A DNA stretch of 53,060 bases. Source: Anaerolineae bacterium. GTDB lineage: Bacteria > Chloroflexota > Anaerolineae > Aggregatilineales > Phototrophicaceae. Below the pieces are notes generated by a model that worked only from the letters and a program-made list of their open reading frames with translations, was not told the origin of the DNA and did no database searches. The DNA is taken from positions 1 through 53,060 of the forward strand of contig JALHOR010000030.1 in assembly GCA_022842885.1 (NCBI GenBank), written 5' to 3'. Positions 50,345 to 53,060 of this stretch are shown piece by piece. How positions within the stretch are numbered: the stretch's first letter is position 1; each line of letters begins with the position of its first letter. The position numbers and the translations under genes were made by a program.

Positions 50345-52741
50345 TTATTCGCCTTCGTCCGGCACGGCTTCAATCCGCAGATTAAATTCGCCGCCCGTTT
50401 GCCCATCTGCCAAGCGCACAATCACCAAAATTTCTAAGTCCGTGGGTCCAACATTCAAGCCTTCCAACGCCGAACCGACGCTGGTTTCGCTGGCATTATC
50501 ATTTTCAACCAGCAAGCGTCCACCGGTTGAATCATAAATTTGGATAATCGTATCCAACGTATCGTTGGTATCGCCCGCAAAAATACTCACAATCGTATTG
50601 GCTTTCAGGCTAACGCGATACTGAATACCCTCTTCCGGCTGAATCATGCCTGTGGCAGATACCGCGCCCGGTGCCATATTCACGGATAACGCACCTGCAT
50701 CCACGATTTTACCGCGAATAGCGTCGGTGAGTGCCTGTTGTGCCGCATCCAATAACACATCATTTTCAGCAAAGAGCGTTTCTTCGGTCACAGGTACATC
50801 CACCGTTGGCACAACCCCAATACCTTCAATATGAATTTCGCCATTCATATCTACAGCGCGTCCGATGGTCATCCCGACAGCGACATTTTCTGGCATAAAG
50901 AAGACTTCGATGCTGCCGCCTAAACCACCTGTGGGATAATGCCCCACAATCGCCGCCCGGTCATTGATGGTCATGTTATAGCTGAAAAATTCGCAAGCAC
51001 TAAAGCATGACGGCGCGACAATCACAGCAACCGGTCCCAAATAGCGCAATTCTTCCGACGGCAGGTACAAGCGTTCTTTACCACGATCATCAAAGTAAAA
51101 ATCATCCAGGTCTTCGTTGTAGTAACCTGTTTGCCCGACGAAAATATCTTCTTCGTTGAAGAAATAGGCGGTCATCTGGTCTGCCAAAAAGCCGCTACCG
51201 CCACCGTTGTTCCGCATATCAATGATGATGCCCGGCAATTCGGCTTCTTTGAACGTGCGAATCATACGTTCCCATAATTGCACCGTCAAAAATTCATCAT
51301 CAGAGAAACTAAAAATTGAAACGTAGCCATAACCCGATGGCAAAATTTCAAATTCAACCGGCAGTTCTAAGCCCGTAATGCCCGCATTGAACGACGAAAA
51401 CGAGAAACTATCGCGTTCCTGAATCGGCGTTAAGGTAACAGTTTGTTCTTCGCCACCCGGATTGCGGAAAGTAACATCCAGAAGACTATCTAACGGGCGG
51501 CGCGTGGCATAACGCAACTGCTGTAGACGCATCGTGTGTTCCGTCCCCAAGGCTTGATGCGCCCAAATAAACGTATCATCCAACACATCGCCAATGGGGA
51601 TGCCATCATAAGCGATAATTTCCGTGCCTAATTGCATTCCCGCTTCGGCAGCAGGTGAGCCTTCTAGCAAGAAGTTGACAATCACGCGCTCATCATCCAA
51701 TTCGCGCAGCGCCATGCCAAAACCACCCGCTGTTTGTTCCTGAAATTGGTCATTAATTAGCCCTAATGACATGCTGACATGCCCATCAGGAATTTCCCAC
51801 AAGAAATCGCGCAAGGTTTCGGCATAAAGCACCGGGTCGCCAGCAGCTTCGGCAGTCACAAAACGCGGACGATATTCTTCTGATAACGCTGCCCAATTCA
51901 GTCCACGATATTCCGTAAAGGCATATTCATTGCTGAATTTTTCGACCAAGGCATCAAAGGCGGCGGTATAAGATAAGCCGGAAAAATCGTCTACTGCGGA
52001 TGTTTCTGGTTCAATCAAATGAATGGTGGCATCGGAAGAACGGTCAAACGTGAAAGGGTCAGCATCCATATCTACGACAGTATAGCCAAATGGAATGGAG
52101 GTGATGGGGTCATCGGCAGTGAATAATTTGCCATCTTCGCCAAAGCCCGATGGGAAACCTTGATTATGGTCAGGTGCATACACAACAAATTTGCCGCCTA
52201 CAATCTCGCGGCGTGTATCAGGATTGGTGCTAATGCGTGTGGAGGCATACGCCGTAGACCAACCGCCTCCACTCAAATCGCGTTCTTCTAAAAAGGGGTC
52301 GCCAAAACTGTTCGTCCAATAGGCAACCGCGAAGACCATCACGCCGACATCGGATTGTCCATCATTATCTACATCGCGCAGTGAGCCTTGTGGTTCAATT
52401 GGCAATGCCAAGCTGTAGGTGAAAGGTGATACACCAAAATCAGATGTGATTTGCCCCATGACCTGCGATTGTGGCGGAATCAAAAAATATTCGTTGCGGT
52501 CAACAAATCCAGCTTGGTCTTCTAGGATGATAAGCGGTTGCGATGTACCAAGCGTAAATAACGGATTGGTATAGGTCACTTCGCCTGTAATGACAACAGT
52601 GCCACCATCGCCTTCCGCGACAGATGACTCGTTGGTGGCTGGTGGCGGGTCATCTTCTTCACCAATTGCCATCGCTGGCACAATCAACACTAGCACCAAG
52701 ATAGATGCTAACAAGCCCGCTAATAAACGTTTCCAAAACAT
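50345..52741 (-). CDS. Secreted S41-family (C-terminal-processing-like) serine protease with C-terminal PPC-like domain
   Basis: 798 residues. Signal peptide ~1-26 (MFWKRLLAGLLASILVLVLI, cut near AMA). Residues ~30-270 are strand-rich and carry an Asp-rich loop (DVDNDGQSDVG), perhaps calcium binding. A tricorn/CtpA-type N-terminal domain (AFDALVEKFSNEYAFTEYRG) and a PDZ-like domain (FLLEGSPAAEAGMQLGTEII) lead to the S41 core: PGIIIDMRNNGGGSG, then APSCFSACEFFSY, with S581 aligned to the catalytic serine of the SASASE motif, and GEIHIEGIGVVPTVDV. The last ~110 residues resemble a bacterial pre-peptidase C-terminal domain (YRVSLKANTIVSIFAGDTND, DTIIQIYDSTGGRLLVENDN). AGGGAG precedes the ATG. 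Confidence 0.9.
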   Translation of the reverse strand: MFWKRLLAGLLASILVLVLIVPAMAIGEEDDPPPATNESSVAEGDGGTVVITGEVTYTNPLFTLGTSQPLIILEDQAGFVDRNEYFLIPPQSQVMGQITSDFGVSPFTYSLALPIEPQGSLRDVDNDGQSDVGVMVFAVAYWTNSFGDPFLEERDLSGGGWSTAYASTRISTNPDTRREIVGGKFVVYAPDHNQGFPSGFGEDGKLFTADDPITSIPFGYTVVDMDADPFTFDRSSDATIHLIEPETSAVDDFSGLSYTAAFDALVEKFSNEYAFTEYRGLNWAALSEEYRPRFVTAEAAGDPVLYAETLRDFLWEIPDGHVSMSLGLINDQFQEQTAGGFGMALRELDDERVIVNFLLEGSPAAEAGMQLGTEIIAYDGIPIGDVLDDTFIWAHQALGTEHTMRLQQLRYATRRPLDSLLDVTFRNPGGEEQTVTLTPIQERDSFSFSSFNAGITGLELPVEFEILPSGYGYVSIFSFSDDEFLTVQLWERMIRTFKEAELPGIIIDMRNNGGGSGFLADQMTAYFFNEEDIFVGQTGYYNEDLDDFYFDDRGKERLYLPSEELRYLGPVAVIVAPSCFSACEFFSYNMTINDRAAIVGHYPTGGLGGSIEVFFMPENVAVGMTIGRAVDMNGEIHIEGIGVVPTVDVPVTEETLFAENDVLLDAAQQALTDAIRGKIVDAGALSVNMAPGAVSATGMIQPEEGIQYRVSLKANTIVSIFAGDTNDTLDTIIQIYDSTGGRLLVENDNASETSVGSALEGLNVGPTDLEILVIVRLADGQTGGEFNLRIEAVPDEGE

Positions 52742-52916
52742 AAAAAACTCCCTAACAACACTGTTTTGTGAAATTGTAACGGTTAAAGCAACAGAAATCA
52801 GCAGTTAGGAGGAGAATAATCAGAAGATATTAAGAAATGATGTGGTCGTATGGGGAATTTATAGCAGGGCATTAAACGCATAAAGGACAGCGAGAAGGAT
52901 AAAGTGAATTGAATGC

Positions 52917-53032
52917 GCTGGCAGCCACGTACTCTCCCACACCGTGTCCAGTGCAGTACCATTCGCGCCTGTGAGCTTAACTGCCGGGTTCGGGATGGAG
53001 CCGGGTGTACCCTCACCGCTTTCACCACCAGC
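52917..53032 (-). rRNA. rrf: 5S ribosomal RNA
   Basis: Read on the minus strand, 116 bases begin GCTGGTGGTGAAAGCGGTGA and contain the universal CCATCCCGAAC and AGTTAAGC blocks, ending in GTACGTGGCTGCCAGC. The first bases pair with the last (GCTGGT with GCCAGC) to close helix I, which sets both ends to within a few bases. The 23S and 16S genes would be upstream, beyond the right edge of the window. No obvious T-tract hairpin follows in the 175 bases before the protease gene. Confidence 0.95.
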
Positions 53033-53060
53033 AAATGTTCACTTTACCCCCTGCTGCCCC

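Noticed and set aside
49072..50345. Composite transposon or prophage
   Set aside because: Only one insertion sequence is present; no second copy, integrase or phage gene is seen.
1..53060. tRNA genes
   Set aside because: No cloverleaf with a T-loop GGTTCGAATCC-type core was found in the intergenic gaps on either strand.

Overview
The window is bacterial, with moderate GC and densely packed genes. I infer a Chloroflexota (Anaerolineae-like) genome. The grounds are several large serine/threonine kinases with membrane, TPR or Thr/Pro-rich extensions, a lipoprotein with a Thr/Pro-rich start, TolB-like propellers, hydantoinase-family proteins, frequent TTG/GTG starts, and intergenic foldback repeats of a kind common there. 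No taxonomic marker except a 5S rRNA gene at the right edge is present, so this is inference.

Layout. 1-2483: a glycosyltransferase cut by the left edge, glutamate 5-kinase, and a small unknown gene. 2486-7996: a 1444-residue polytopic membrane kinase and a two-helix membrane protein. 8127-13575: hydantoinase B and A subunits on the minus strand, separated by an antitoxin-like gene, a DUF456 membrane gene (plus strand) and a beta-propeller gene. 13628-17209: a STAS-like protein, Hsp20, an SH3 lipoprotein, a TPR protein and a DtxR-family regulator lacking usual metal ligands. 17312-22131: a secreted propeller/cytochrome c overlapping a very large secreted protein. 22304-27612: CheR-TPR, an RNA ligase, a P-loop kinase and a second membrane kinase. 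27826-35698: a plus-strand signalling block of ClpC-type unfoldase, kinase with 20 exactly spaced TPRs, FHA protein and DUF4058 protein. 35740-46088: a lipase, then a branched-chain-amino-acid-type ABC importer (livG, H, M, substrate-binding protein, livF) interleaved with an acyl-CoA synthetase and a PaaK-like protein that seems to have lost its catalytic residues, closed by a strong terminator. 46334-52741: a GT39-like membrane glycosyltransferase, an EamA transporter, an IS4-family insertion sequence inside a GC-rich foldback repeat, and a secreted S41 protease. 52917-53032: 5S rRNA on the minus strand, probably the end of an rRNA operon lying beyond the window.

How genes may work together. 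Three kinases of different architecture, one FHA phosphothreonine reader and a Clp ATPase suggest phospho-signalling linked to protein remodelling. The liv-type operon looks like uptake plus CoA activation of a hydrophobic or aromatic carboxylate. Its gaps carry three unrelated palindromic repeat families, each near the same AGC-rich short repeat. Best candidates for something undescribed are the ClpC/kinase-TPR/FHA/DUF4058 block with its three-TPR super-repeat, the cytochrome/giant secreted protein pair, the P-loop kinase/RNA ligase pair, and the four-hairpin repeat at 39550-39660.
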